Made by a program: the position numbers and the translations under genes
Shown here: piece after piece, positions 25,796-34,692 of the stretch
How positions within the stretch are numbered: position 1 is the stretch's first letter
Layout of the letters: every line of letters begins with the position of its first letter
The notes under the pieces: model-generated
The model's input: only the letters and a program-made list of their open reading frames with translations
Told to the model about the DNA's origin: nothing
Database searches by the model: none
Origin: Planctomycetota bacterium
GTDB taxonomy: Bacteria > Planctomycetota > PUPC01 > DSUN01
Direction: 5' to 3'
Assembly: GCA_035384565.1 (NCBI GenBank)
Contig: DAOOIT010000015.1
Coordinates: forward strand, 47,706-111,705
Length of the DNA stretch: 64,000 nucleotides

Positions 25796-28700
25796 TCACG
25801 GCAGGAGCTTGAGCGGGCCGTATTGGGCGGGCGCCTTCTCGAAGCCGATGCCCTGAAACCACTCGGCCCAGCCCTTGCGCCCTGCGCCATCGTTGTCGTT
25901 CACCAGCAGCGCAAAGCGCAGCACCGCCTCGGCCTTCGGCTCGACGCCGAGCAGTTTCCACGGGATGGTGACCTCGTAGTTGGTGGCCGTGCCCTCGCGG
26001 CGGACGGCCGCCTGGACGCCGTCGGGCAGGCCGTTGCGCGGCGCCCACTGCCAGGCGAGCGGCTTGCCATCTTTCCCCAGTGCTACGCCAAACTCGTTGC
26101 GCTCGGGCTTCGCCCCGATGGCGAACTGCACCGAGTCGCCCTTCCACATCTCCTCCGCCTCCTCGTTCTGGACGTGGCGGTCGTCGGTCACGGCGAGGGC
26201 GACGTAGAAGCGCTCATCGTCCCAGCCCGTCCACAACTTCGCCGAGAGATCGGCCGCGCCTGACCACGAGTGGTTCTCGAGCGAAACGACTTGGGTCGGC
26301 AGGCGAAGCAGGCAGTGCTTGAGCGCCGCCCATTCCGCGAGGCCCCCGTCAGCGGCGGCTTGCTGCATCCGGTAGCAGGGCGTGAAACCAGACACCGTGA
26401 CAACCTCCTTGCGCCAGCCGGATTCGGCTGTCACTGTCCACCGCGCAGGCATCGTGCCGTAGCCTTCGATGGTCGGCGGCGAAGCGAGGACCGCGTCGGT
26501 CGTCACGCCATTCCCCCCAGTCTCTCTCGCGACCGCAGGTTGCCCGTCGAATTGCGCCGCCCACTTGCGCGGCTTGGGGGCCGGGTTCCGCACGGTCAGG
26601 AGGACCTCGTTCGGCCCGCCGGGTCGCGCCGAGACGATCAGCGGCTCGCGGAGGGTGATCGTGGCGCTGGCGCCGATGCCGCCCGCCTCGACCACGAGCG
26701 CGTGGTCGCCGAGGGGGGCATCGAGTGGAGGCGTGATCGTCACTCGGTCGCCGTCCCACTTGCTCTGCCAGCCCTGAGGCAGGCGGACCATTGTGGGCGG
26801 CGTGTCCTCACGCCGCGTTGTCGCGGGACGGGGACGTCCCGCCCACAATTCACGCGGAGTCGTGATAGCCAACGCGATGGGATCGCCGGGGCAGCCGACG
26901 GTTTCGCCCTCGATGCGAATCAGCGGCTCGGCCTTGGCCACGTCACCATAATCGGTGAGGAAAATGGGGTCTTCGGTGAGTGCAAGGGTGATGCGCCCCT
27001 CGACGGGCGCGAGGGCCGACGTGTTGCCCATCAGGTCGGTGAGCTTCAGCTCCTTCGAGGTTGTGGCGAGCGAGAGCGTGGCCGCCTGGCTCTTCGGCCA
27101 CGCGACGAGCACTTTCCCCTGGCCGTCCACGAACTCGTAGCAGATGACGTCCTTGCCGGCGTCCACGGCGCGGGCGAAGCGCTTGCGGCCGATCATCCGC
27201 ACCATCGTGTTGTGCGCGGCGTAGGCCGCCTTGGGCGTGTTGTCGAGGCGAATCAGGCCGAAGTTCGACTCGTTGTCCAGCGGGTCCGTGCCGTCGTTCT
27301 GGAAGTCGTAGATGAACAGTCGCTCGACGTAGGGCAGCGTGAGGGCGTGGAGGCAGGTGCGCACGAGGTAGGCGCCTGAGCGGGCCTCGGAGACGCCCCG
27401 CTTGTCCTTCTGCGTCGGGTAGCCGAACTCGGTGAGCCAGACCTTGAGGTCGCCCACGCCGTGCCTCTCGAGCAGCGCCTTCAGCCGCGCCATCTCGCCC
27501 AGGAAGTCCGACTCCTCGGGCGAGCGCGGATAGCGGTAGGGGTGGACGGAGATGGCGTCCATCGCCTTCCCCGCGCCGGCCGCCAGCACGCCCTCGATGA
27601 AGCGCAGGTCGGTGCCGGCCGTGCACACGCCCACGATGGTGGCCTGCGGGTCAGCGGCTTTGGTGGCGGGGTAGACGGCCTTCATCAGCGCCGCGTAGTC
27701 CTCGACCTTGGGCTTGGGCTTCCAGAAGAAGATGTTGGGCTCGTTCCAGACCTCCCAGTGCTGGCACACCTTGCCGTAGCGGGCCATGAGCGCCTTGCAG
27801 TAGGCGACGAAGGCGTTCACCGCCTCGGGCGACACGGGCGCGTTGCCGCCGTCGTAGAGGCCGTTGCCGTAGTCGAAGATGATGAAGGGGCGAAGGCCCA
27901 TCTCGCCGGCCGCGGCCATGTAGCGGTCGAAGTACTCGCCGAACGTGTGCTCGCCCTTCTTGCGCTCGACGCCAGCCCAGGAGATCTCGTCGCGAATCCA
28001 GGTCGCGCCCATTGGCTTGATAAGGTCGAACGTGAGCGGAATGGTGTGCTTGTGCTGGCCGAAGTGGGTGCAGACGCCGAACGGGCTTTCGGGCCACGTG
28101 GGCGCTGCCTCGGGCAGCCAGCACACCGAGTGGCGCTGCGACTGTTCGCCGGCCTGCACCTCGACGTAGTGGACGCCGTAGCGTTCGACGCCGAGCGTCA
28201 GCTCGCGCTGCACGGGCTTGCCGCGCTCGACCTGCACCTTGCCCTTCCAGACCTCCCGCACCGGCTCCTCGCGGTGGTTGAGCAGCCGCACGGTGACCTC
28301 GGCCTCGGCCGGCTGGGCGACGCCCGCCGTGAGGGTGAGCGCGCCGGCGGGCCGCTCGTCCTTGCCCCAGAAGTAGCCGTGGGGCCGCGACGGCTCGAAC
28401 CGTGATTCCACGAAGTCGCCTGCCGTGCCTTCGCCCTCCACGGTCACCGCGTCGAAGGCCACCGTGCCTTCCGCGGGTTTGACGATGGAATCGAGCAGTA
28501 CGCACTGAAACGTCACGGGCGGGTCCATCGCCTTGTTCCCGTCGCCGCCCCAGGCGCCGTGCGGGCCGTCGAGGCGGGTCGAGAGCACCTTCCAGCCCTG
28601 GAAGTCCACCCGCCCCAGGTCGAACTGGTGCCACTCGCCCCGGGCGTCGGTGAGGCGGACGCGGACGAACTGGCCCGAGCCGTCGCCCCGCACAGCCACG

Positions 28701-28987
28701 CGGAGCGCCCGCGCCGCCTTCGGCAGCCGGTGCGGCGTCACGACCTCGACGTACTGAAGGCCCCCCTGCGGCTTGAACACGTAGTGGAGTTCGGCGCACT
28801 GCGCGCCCTCGAACGGCTCGGACTTGCTGAGGGCGATCCGCGACTGCGGCTGCACGCCCTCGCCGCCGCGGCGCGGCACGGCCGGGCCCTCATAGTCCTC
28901 GAGCACCAGGCTCACCGTGCCCGCGGCGGCAAACCACACCGACGATAGGAGCACGAAGGCGACAACGGCTGCTTTGGCCTTGAGCAT
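25796..28987 (-). CDS. Secreted GH-A clan glycosidase (GH39/GH5-like) with C-terminal CBM9-like domain
   Basis: A 1063-residue protein with a signal peptide (KAAVVAFVLLSSVWFAAAG). The N-terminal ~290 residues are beta-sandwich-like. The TIM-barrel follows (FGVCTHFGQHKH...). The two catalytic glutamates are evident in WEVWNEPNIFFW (acid/base) and VWLTEFGYPT (nucleophile). The tail, about residues 880-1060, has the carbohydrate-binding family 9/DOMON-like pattern (LSAKLWTGWDDERFYVALAVTDD, WKGDSVQFAI). The family is clan A by motif; GH39 versus GH5 or a related group is open. A palindromic element (26791-26848) is inserted in frame and encodes RREDTPPT. The start is 12 bp after the CPBP gene, so it is probably last in the operon. 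Confidence 0.8.
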   Translation of the reverse strand: MLKAKAAVVAFVLLSSVWFAAAGTVSLVLEDYEGPAVPRRGGEGVQPQSRIALSKSEPFEGAQCAELHYVFKPQGGLQYVEVVTPHRLPKAARALRVAVRGDGSGQFVRVRLTDARGEWHQFDLGRVDFQGWKVLSTRLDGPHGAWGGDGNKAMDPPVTFQCVLLDSIVKPAEGTVAFDAVTVEGEGTAGDFVESRFEPSRPHGYFWGKDERPAGALTLTAGVAQPAEAEVTVRLLNHREEPVREVWKGKVQVERGKPVQRELTLGVERYGVHYVEVQAGEQSQRHSVCWLPEAAPTWPESPFGVCTHFGQHKHTIPLTFDLIKPMGATWIRDEISWAGVERKKGEHTFGEYFDRYMAAAGEMGLRPFIIFDYGNGLYDGGNAPVSPEAVNAFVAYCKALMARYGKVCQHWEVWNEPNIFFWKPKPKVEDYAALMKAVYPATKAADPQATIVGVCTAGTDLRFIEGVLAAGAGKAMDAISVHPYRYPRSPEESDFLGEMARLKALLERHGVGDLKVWLTEFGYPTQKDKRGVSEARSGAYLVRTCLHALTLPYVERLFIYDFQNDGTDPLDNESNFGLIRLDNTPKAAYAAHNTMVRMIGRKRFARAVDAGKDVICYEFVDGQGKVLVAWPKSQAATLSLATTSKELKLTDLMGNTSALAPVEGRITLALTEDPIFLTDYGDVAKAEPLIRIEGETVGCPGDPIALAITTPRELWAGRPRPATTRREDTPPTMVRLPQGWQSKWDGDRVTITPPLDAPLGDHALVVEAGGIGASATITLREPLIVSARPGGPNEVLLTVRNPAPKPRKWAAQFDGQPAVARETGGNGVTTDAVLASPPTIEGYGTMPARWTVTAESGWRKEVVTVSGFTPCYRMQQAAADGGLAEWAALKHCLLRLPTQVVSLENHSWSGAADLSAKLWTGWDDERFYVALAVTDDRHVQNEEAEEMWKGDSVQFAIGAKPERNEFGVALGKDGKPLAWQWAPRNGLPDGVQAAVRREGTATNYEVTIPWKLLGVEPKAEAVLRFALLVNDNDGAGRKGWAEWFQGIGFEKAPAQYGPLKLLP
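26791..26848. repeat. In-frame palindromic element, copy 1 (inside the glycosidase gene)
   Basis: A 58-bp element with ends TTGTGGGCGG and CGCCCACAA and the internal palindromes GGCGTGTCCTCACGCC and GGGACGGGGACGTCCC. Read with the gene it encodes a Pro/Arg-rich insert ending RREDTPPT, between two beta-sandwich regions. The same element is at 31503-31610 and 33980-34033. Confidence 0.8.
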
Positions 28988-28999
28988 CGGATGATTCTC

Positions 29000-29665
29000 C
29001 TATGACCACACCCACCCCGGCGCGGCGGCGCGCTCGCCGTAGACCACGATGTCGAAGACCACGTGGGCCAGCAGCGGCGGCACGACGCTGCCCGAGACCT
29101 CACGCAACGCCCCAAAGCCCAGCCCGCCCAGAAACGTGACGACGACCAGGAAGACACAATCGGCGTCCTCCGCCAACAGGGCAGGCAGCGACCCGAAGAG
29201 TGCAAGCTTGTAGAGCGCGTGGAAGAAAGCTGCGGCGAGCACGGCGCCCACCGGCCCCCAGCGACGCAGCCGGCCCTGCATGTAGCCGCGATAGAGCAGT
29301 TCCTCGGTTGCGCCGATGAGCGCGAAGAGCAGAGCAAGCCCCGTGAGCGCCCGCGGCGCGATGGCCCAGCCCCAGCGCGTGCGGTAGAGCGGCCCAATGA
29401 CGAGGCCGATCACGATCCCCACGCCGCTCCCCACGGCGGCCCGGCGCCCGAAACGGCTGAGCCCAAGCGCCGCCGCGGGCGACGCCTCAGTGCCGAGGAA
29501 GCAGACCAGCGACAGAGCGGCCATCAGCAACCCGGCCGGGGCGAGATAGACGAATGGCGGGCGCAGGTGCACGCACAGCCCGAAGAGGAACATGCCCAGG
29601 CCGGCCGCCATGACCTCGAAGGCCACGCCCCATTCGCTGCGCCGTGTCGCCGCGGTATCAGGCAT
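29000..29665 (-). CDS. CPBP-family intramembrane protease-like protein
   Basis: A 221-residue multi-pass membrane protein. The ATG at 29665 is preferred over an upstream extension because it overlaps the stop region of the LRR-like gene by 8 bp. It carries the CPBP (Abi/Rce1-type) motifs in order: EELLYRGYMQGRL (EExxxR), FFHALYKL (FxxxH) and LLAHVVFDIVV (HxxxD). These form the intramembrane glutamic endopeptidase site. Such proteins process prenylated or secreted peptides or give bacteriocin immunity. Its substrate is unknown; the neighbouring LRR protein with a C-terminal anchor is a candidate by position only. Confidence 0.85.
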   Translation of the reverse strand: MPDTAATRRSEWGVAFEVMAAGLGMFLFGLCVHLRPPFVYLAPAGLLMAALSLVCFLGTEASPAAALGLSRFGRRAAVGSGVGIVIGLVIGPLYRTRWGWAIAPRALTGLALLFALIGATEELLYRGYMQGRLRRWGPVGAVLAAAFFHALYKLALFGSLPALLAEDADCVFLVVVTFLGGLGFGALREVSGSVVPPLLAHVVFDIVVYGERAAAPGWVWS

Positions 29666-31049
29666 GAGCCGCGCGCCGCCTCCTGTGCCACGCCGCCAGC
29701 CACGCGAGCGCCGCCACGGGCAGCAAGAGCAGAATCCAGCCCGAGCCGAGGCACATGCCCCCGCCCTCCACGACCACACACTCGGGCAGGGCCTTCTCCA
29801 GCGCCGCCACGTCGCCGGCCGCTTGCGTGAACACCTCGCCGTCGAGCGCCAGGAACCGCAACGTCTTCACGTCGCGCAGCGGGGCCGTGCCTGCGGGCAC
29901 GCCCACCAGCACCAGCGCCTGGAGATCGCGAAGCCCGCGCAGCGACATCAGGTCGCCCACGTCCTTGCACCCGATCATCTCGACGAGCTGAAGCGCGGGG
30001 TGTTCGCGCACTGCCGCGGCGAACTGCTCTTGCGTCGTCTTCGCCGGGAGGCCCAGCGCCTTCAGCCCCTTGAGCTTGCCCAACGCCGCGAGCGACGCGA
30101 CCTTCTCGCAGCGGCTGAACGACAGGGCCTTGAGGTTGGCCAGCGCCCCCACGCTGTCAACCTCGGTCAGCGCGGCGCAGCCGTGGACGCGCAACTCATC
30201 CAGCCCGGTCAGGTGTGCGATGGGCACGAGGTCCTCGAGCTTGCCGGCGGCGAGCGTGAGCGAACGCAGCCTCTCCATGCCCGGCGGCAGCGGGCCGTTG
30301 GCCAGCGGGTCCCAATTGGCCAGCACGAGCGCCTGGAGCCGCGGCAGGCGGCCGAGGATGCTCAGGTTCCTGTGCTCGGCCTCGACGTTCAGGCACAGGA
30401 ACTCGAGGTCGGCCAGGTGCGGCACGAGCGCGCCGGCGCCCGCTTCGAGCAGGAACTGCCCGCCGACGAGTTGCTTCGGCTTGGCGAGCGGCAGCACGAA
30501 CCGCGCGGTGACGGCCTGCTCGATGCCCAGGCCGAGGGCCGGGCTGGCCTCGGCCAGCTTCCTCACCAGCGGCACGCGGGCGACGGCCAGTTCCCCCTCG
30601 AACCGTGCAAAGCGCACTTTGGCCAGCGTGTCGCGGTCGGCCTTCTCCAGCCAGGCCCAGGGCTCGGGCTTGTCGGCGAGCCGGAGGGACACCACGTCGT
30701 TGCCGAGCTTGAGCGACCAGTCGTCGGCGGCCAGCGTCACCTCGGCGCCGTCGCTGGCGCGGTAGAGGTAAACGCCCTCGTGGCGGGTTTCCTCGGCCTT
30801 GTCGTCGCCCTCTTTCCTCTCGGTCTTGCGTTCGAGGAACAGCAGGTCGCCGTCCCGGACGAGGAGCCCCGGCGGGCGATCCTTGCGGGCCTGCGTCATC
30901 CAGGCCAGGTACGAGTTGGCGTAGCTGCACGCGGCCGTGACGCCGTGGAGCCTCACCGGCTTCGGCGCGTCCCACACGGCCTCGCCGCCCGGGAGCGGCG
31001 CGACGCCTGCCACGATGGCCACCACGAGGACGAAGGTTCTGGCTCTCAC
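29658..31049 (-). CDS. Exported leucine-rich-repeat-like protein with C-terminal membrane anchor
   Basis: A 463-residue protein. The GTG at 31049 follows AAAAGGGG and starts a signal peptide (RTFVLVVAIVAGVAPLPGG); the longer open frame upstream is rejected. Residues about 230-420 hold eight or so irregular leucine-rich repeats, e.g. LPRLQALVLANWDPL, LTGLDELRVHGCAAL, LANLKALSFSRCEKV and LKGLKALGLPA. The end is GSGWILLLLPVAALAWLAAW followed by a basic cluster (HRRRR), a layout shared by C-terminal sorting or anchor signals. It is probably held at the cell surface or membrane. It lies between the DUF1854 and CPBP genes, with the same orientation and tight spacing. Confidence 0.7.
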   Translation of the reverse strand: MRARTFVLVVAIVAGVAPLPGGEAVWDAPKPVRLHGVTAACSYANSYLAWMTQARKDRPPGLLVRDGDLLFLERKTERKEGDDKAEETRHEGVYLYRASDGAEVTLAADDWSLKLGNDVVSLRLADKPEPWAWLEKADRDTLAKVRFARFEGELAVARVPLVRKLAEASPALGLGIEQAVTARFVLPLAKPKQLVGGQFLLEAGAGALVPHLADLEFLCLNVEAEHRNLSILGRLPRLQALVLANWDPLANGPLPPGMERLRSLTLAAGKLEDLVPIAHLTGLDELRVHGCAALTEVDSVGALANLKALSFSRCEKVASLAALGKLKGLKALGLPAKTTQEQFAAAVREHPALQLVEMIGCKDVGDLMSLRGLRDLQALVLVGVPAGTAPLRDVKTLRFLALDGEVFTQAAGDVAALEKALPECVVVEGGGMCLGSGWILLLLPVAALAWLAAWHRRRRAAHA

Positions 31050-31089
31050 GGCGTTTCCCCTTTTCCGGGCCTGGGCGGGCACGCTCGCG

Positions 31090-31776
31090 TCACAACTGGG
31101 CATCGAGGCGCCGGCGGCTCTCGGGGTCGAGGGCCGCGAGATCGGGGATGTCATAGCGGTTGCCCTCGACGTCCACGATGCTCAGGCGCGTGGGCTGGTG
31201 CTCCTTGATCTGCTCGCGGACCTCCCGGGTGAGGAACTTCTGGCGGCCGCGGTCGGTCTCGACGGTCCACTCGACGAGGTCGGCCCGCGGCCGGCAGGCG
31301 AGGATGCGGACGATGCGCGGCACGAGGTAGCGGCGGCGCAGTTCGTCGCGCGCCAGGCGCAGCGCCTCGTGACCCAGGCGGCTCAGGTCGCGCAGCACGC
31401 CCACCTCTTTGCCGTTCATCTCGACGAGCGACACCCAGTGCTCGGGCTCGGTGAGGGGGAACAGGCGCACGAGCGTTACGTCGCGCCATTCGGCGTCGTC
31501 GGGTGTGGGCGGCGTGTCCCCTGTGGGCGGCGTGTCCTCACGCCGCGGTTCGCGGGACGGGGACGTCCCGCCCACAGTGTCATGGGACGGGGCCGCCCCG
31601 CCCACCCTGTCGGCCGGCGCGCAGCGGAACTGAAGCCTGGCGCCGTTCTGGCGGAACTGGACGGCGGCGGGGTCGAGGAAGCGCAGCTCGGACGATGTTT
31701 CGTCGGGCATGGGCAGGCTGGGGCCGGAATCGGCCGCCTTGCCGCTGCCGCCGTGGTCGTGGATGTGGAAGGGCAT
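31090..31776 (-). CDS. DUF1854 family protein
   Basis: A 228-residue soluble protein. It opens MPFHIHDHGGSG, then ELRFLDPAAVQFRQ. The conserved body is WRDVTLVRLFPLTEPEHWVS, EVGVLRDLSRL and RRRYLVPRIVRI, and it ends RYDIPDLAALDPESRRRLDAQL. These stretches match the DUF1854 family. I recall DUF1854 genes paired with an ABC transporter of the type encoded upstream, in some bacteria next to cyanophycin genes; no such genes are seen here. Two partial copies and one full copy of a palindromic element lie inside the gene (31503-31610). They add about 34 residues between the N-terminal segment and the domain. The ATG follows GAGGTG. Confidence 0.82.
   Translation of the reverse strand: MPFHIHDHGGSGKAADSGPSLPMPDETSSELRFLDPAAVQFRQNGARLQFRCAPADRVGGAAPSHDTVGGTSPSREPRREDTPPTGDTPPTPDDAEWRDVTLVRLFPLTEPEHWVSLVEMNGKEVGVLRDLSRLGHEALRLARDELRRRYLVPRIVRILACRPRADLVEWTVETDRGRQKFLTREVREQIKEHQPTRLSIVDVEGNRYDIPDLAALDPESRRRLDAQL
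31503..31610. repeat. In-frame palindromic element, copy 2 plus partial copies
   Basis: The full copy is 31522-31576 (ends TGTGGGCGG and CCGCCCACA). A left half-copy (31503-31520) and a degenerate right half-copy (about 31581-31610) flank it. The DUF1854 reading frame is intact across all of it and encodes VGGTSPSREPRREDTPPT. Confidence 0.8.
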
Positions 31777-31798
31777 GGCTCACCTCAGCCAATCCTCG

Positions 31799-31900
31799 CC
31801 CCTACGCTCTGCGTGGGGGCGCAAGAGGGGGACGCTCTGCGTCCATCCATCGCCGCGGAGCGGCGGCGGACCTCGTCCCCACGCGGAGCGTAGGGACGAG
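31799..31900. repeat. Palindromic element (VPTLRVGT-type repeat)
   Basis: Left arm 31799-31818 (CCCCTACGCTCTGCGTGGGG) and right arm 31877-31895 are inverse complements with one mismatch, around a centre with more small palindromes. It fills the gap between the ABC transporter and DUF1854 genes. Related sequence recurs at 50035-50145. One frame reads VPTLRVGT. Confidence 0.65.
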
Positions 31901-31905
31901 CGGGG

Positions 31906-34170
31906 TTAGCGCTCGATCTCGCGGACCTTCGATATCTCCTGATAGGTCTTCACGAGCTTGTGGAACTCGCCGTCCTCCTTGGCCAACAGTTCGTCGTGGG
32001 TGCCGCTCTCGACGATTTCGCCGTTCTTGAGCACGAGGAGGCGGTCGGCGTTGCGGAGGGTGGACAGGCGATGGGCGATGGCGAAGGTGGTGCGGCCCTT
32101 GACCAGACGGCCGATGGCCTCCTGGACCTGCTTCTCGGTCTGCACGTCGAGCTGGCTGGTGGCCTCGTCGAGGATGAGGATGCGCGGGTCGTGCAGCACG
32201 GCGCGGGCGATGGCCAGGCGCTGGCGCTCGCCGGCGCTCAGGCCGCCGCCCTTCTCGCCCAGGTAGGTCTCGTAGCCGTCGGGCTTGCGCAGGATGAAGT
32301 CGTGCGCGTTGGCCACCTTGGCGGCGCGGACGATCTCCTCGCGGGTCGCGCCCGGCTTGGCGTAGGCGATGTTCTCGGCGATGGTGCCGCTGAAGAGGAA
32401 GGTGTCCTGCGGCACCACGCCGAGCTGGGTGCGCAAGTCCTCCAGGCGGATGCGGGTGATCGGCACGCCGTCCACCAGCACCTGGCCCTCGTCCGCATCG
32501 TAGAAGCGGCACAGGAGGTTGACGGTGGTGGTCTTGCCGGCGCCGCTGTGGCCCACGAGGCCGATCATCTGGCCGGGCTGGGCCACGAAGCTCACGCTCT
32601 TGAGCACCGGGCGGTGCGGCTCGTAGCCGAAGGTCACGGCGCGGAACTCCACGCGGCCCTGGAGGTTCGGCATCGCCACGGCGTCGGGCGGTTCCTGCAC
32701 CTCGGGCCGGTTGTCGAGCACCTCGAAGACCCGCTCGGCGGCGGTGAGCGAGCGGCTGCACCAGTTGAGCAGGCGCGACATCCATTGGAGCGGCTCGTAG
32801 AACATCGCCACGTACATCATGAAGGCCACGAGGTCGCCCGGCGTCATGCGGCCGCCCAGCACGTCGCGCCCGCCCATGTACCACACGAGCAGCGTGCCGA
32901 GCGCGATCATCAGGCCGATGCCGGAGAAGAGCACGGACCAGACCCACTCGACGCGCACCCCGGCCGTCGCGAGGTCCGCGCTGGAGGCGTCGAAGCGGCG
33001 GATTTCGCGGGCCTCCTGCGAGAAGACCTTGACGATGCGCAGGCCGTTGAGCGTCTCGCTCAGCAGCGCGTTGAGCCGCCCCCAGCGGTGGAACATGCGG
33101 TGGATGATGTGGTGGATGCGCTTCCAGAACGTGCCCGACAGCACGGTGACGAACGGCGCGGGGATGAGGATGAGGAGCGCGAGCTTCCAGTTGATCACGA
33201 ACACCATCACGCCGACGCCCACGAGGCGCAGCACGTTCACCGCCAGGTCCTGCGAGCCCCACACGAGGAAGGCCTGGAGCTGCCCCGTGTCCTGGTTCAC
33301 CCGCGAGATCACGGTGCCCAGCTCGCGCTGGTCGTAGAAGCGCAGCGACAGGTACTGGAGGTGGCGGTAGAGCTGGCAGCGGACGTCGTGGGTGATGCGG
33401 TTGCCCACCCAGGCGGAGAGCCACGACTGGGCGACGCCGATGGCGGTGATGAGCAGGTGGGCGCTGAGGCCCGCGAGCACGAGCAGCCCCAGGATGCGCA
33501 GCCGCTCGGGCATCGGGCGCGGCACGCCCTTGGGCACCAGCACGACGTCCATCAGCGGCTTCTGGAGGTACGGGATCATCAGGCCGATCGCCGTGGCGGC
33601 GAGCGAGAGGCCCATGAGCAGCAGCGCCCACCTCAGGTGAGGCCGCAGGTAGGCGATGAGGCGGCGGAGCGCGCGGCCCTTGGGCGCGCACACGGAGCAG
33701 ACCTTGGTGCCTTTCTCCAGCGGCAGGCCGCAGCGGGGGCAGCGCTCGTCGTCGCCCTCGGGCAGGGGGGCCTCTTCGCCCTTGAGCCACTTATCGAGCA
33801 CTTTCGCGGCGGTGGCGAAGCGGCGCGCCCGGGCCGCCGAGTAACGCACCAGCTCGACTCGCGAGCCGTTGTGCGACACCTCGAGCGCCCCGCCGCCGAA
33901 GAAGCTCTCGGCCTTCGGCTCCTTGAGCTCGGCCAGGGGCAACTCCAGGCGCACCGAAGGGGTCTGCTGGTCTTCCGTCGTGGGCGGCGTGTCCCCACGC
34001 CGCGGTACGCGGGATGAGGATATCCCGCCCACCGTGACGACGAACACCCTTTCGCCGGCCACGACCAGCAGCTCGCGGCCGAACGAGCCGTCGGGCCGCA
34101 GATCGGCCGCCACCGACATCCGCACCGGCTCGTCGAACGCCAGGCCTGGGGGCAGGGGCTCATTCCACAT
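31906..34170 (-). CDS. ABC exporter-type protein with N-terminal zinc-ribbon region
   Basis: A 754-residue fused transporter. Residues about 1-150 are a soluble domain (MSVAADLRPDGSFGRELLVV) like that of the DUF1854-associated ABC proteins. A zinc ribbon (CPRCGLPLEKGTKVCSVC) precedes the membrane domain. Six helices begin at LRWALLLMGLSLAATAIGLM. The ATPase domain has Walker A GHSGAGKTTT, signature LSAGERQRLAIA and Walker B ILILDEATSQLD. It would act as a homodimer; the cargo is unknown. A palindromic element (33980-34033) is inserted in frame in the N-terminal domain and encodes VGGISSSRVPRRGDTPPT. It is the first gene of a five-gene minus-strand run. Confidence 0.88.
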   Translation of the reverse strand: MWNEPLPPGLAFDEPVRMSVAADLRPDGSFGRELLVVAGERVFVVTVGGISSSRVPRRGDTPPTTEDQQTPSVRLELPLAELKEPKAESFFGGGALEVSHNGSRVELVRYSAARARRFATAAKVLDKWLKGEEAPLPEGDDERCPRCGLPLEKGTKVCSVCAPKGRALRRLIAYLRPHLRWALLLMGLSLAATAIGLMIPYLQKPLMDVVLVPKGVPRPMPERLRILGLLVLAGLSAHLLITAIGVAQSWLSAWVGNRITHDVRCQLYRHLQYLSLRFYDQRELGTVISRVNQDTGQLQAFLVWGSQDLAVNVLRLVGVGVMVFVINWKLALLILIPAPFVTVLSGTFWKRIHHIIHRMFHRWGRLNALLSETLNGLRIVKVFSQEAREIRRFDASSADLATAGVRVEWVWSVLFSGIGLMIALGTLLVWYMGGRDVLGGRMTPGDLVAFMMYVAMFYEPLQWMSRLLNWCSRSLTAAERVFEVLDNRPEVQEPPDAVAMPNLQGRVEFRAVTFGYEPHRPVLKSVSFVAQPGQMIGLVGHSGAGKTTTVNLLCRFYDADEGQVLVDGVPITRIRLEDLRTQLGVVPQDTFLFSGTIAENIAYAKPGATREEIVRAAKVANAHDFILRKPDGYETYLGEKGGGLSAGERQRLAIARAVLHDPRILILDEATSQLDVQTEKQVQEAIGRLVKGRTTFAIAHRLSTLRNADRLLVLKNGEIVESGTHDELLAKEDGEFHKLVKTYQEISKVREIER
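33980..34033. repeat. In-frame palindromic element, copy 3 (inside the ABC transporter gene)
   Basis: A 54-bp element with ends GTGGGCGG and CCGCCCAC. It differs from copy 2 at several bases, including paired changes in the inner stem (GACGTC versus GATATC). It is read in the same frame as copy 2, giving PRRGDTPPT. Confidence 0.8.
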
Positions 34171-34315
34171 AGTGGTTCACCCAACTCCTCGTTGCTGCGA
34201 TACCGATCTATGATGCCCCGTTCGGGCACGGGGGTCAAGTCCCGCTCCCGACCGTCCTCGCACCGAATCCATTACATGGTGGGCTGGGACTCCTGTTATG
34301 CCACGGCATTGGGTG

Positions 34316-34344
34316 TTGCTTTTCGGCTCGCGAGAGGCTATCCT
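34316..34344 (+). promoter_or_regulatory. Promoter of the MNT/HEPN pair
   Basis: TTGCTT (34316-34321), a 17-bp spacer and TATCCT (34339-34344), 30 bp before the start codon at 34375. Confidence 0.5.
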
Positions 34345-34374
34345 ACTGTGAAGATGGCGCCAGGAGGCATGGCT

Positions 34375-34692
34375 ATGGACACTCAGAGCCAGAAAGCGGT
34401 GGAAGACTTTGCCGAGCGCGTGCGTCGGTGCCTTCCTGACGCCCGCATCTGGGTGTTCGGGTCGCGGGTTCGCGGCACGCACGGGGAGTTCTCCGACCTC
34501 GACCTGTGCGTCGTGGCGCCGCGTCTGGACGACGCCGCTGACCGCTACATCATGGATTGCGCCTGGGACGCCGGCTTCGCCCACGACCTCGTCATCACCA
34601 CGGTCACTTACTCGCGCGAGGAATTCGAGGACGGCCCCTGCTCGGCCAGCCCGCTGGTTCAGTCCATCCAGCTCGAAGGCCTGGTGGTGTGA
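34375..34692 (+). CDS. MNT-type nucleotidyltransferase (antitoxin of an MNT/HEPN pair)
   Basis: A 105-residue minimal nucleotidyltransferase. Motif VFGSRVRGTHGEFSDLDLCV holds the GSxxxG and the metal-binding DxD (SDLDL). The ATG at 34375 is 7 bp after AGGAGG; an ATG 6 bp earlier is too close to that site. In characterised MNT/HEPN systems the MNT protein neutralises the HEPN partner, in some cases by adding AMP to it. The 4-bp overlap with the HEPN gene supports this pairing. Confidence 0.85.
   Translation: MDTQSQKAVEDFAERVRRCLPDARIWVFGSRVRGTHGEFSDLDLCVVAPRLDDAADRYIMDCAWDAGFAHDLVITTVTYSREEFEDGPCSASPLVQSIQLEGLVV

Noticed and set aside
31960..34017. Plus-strand 685-codon frame opposite the ABC transporter
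   Set aside because: The minus strand carries Walker A, signature and Walker B motifs; the plus frame is His/Ala/Gly-rich noise.
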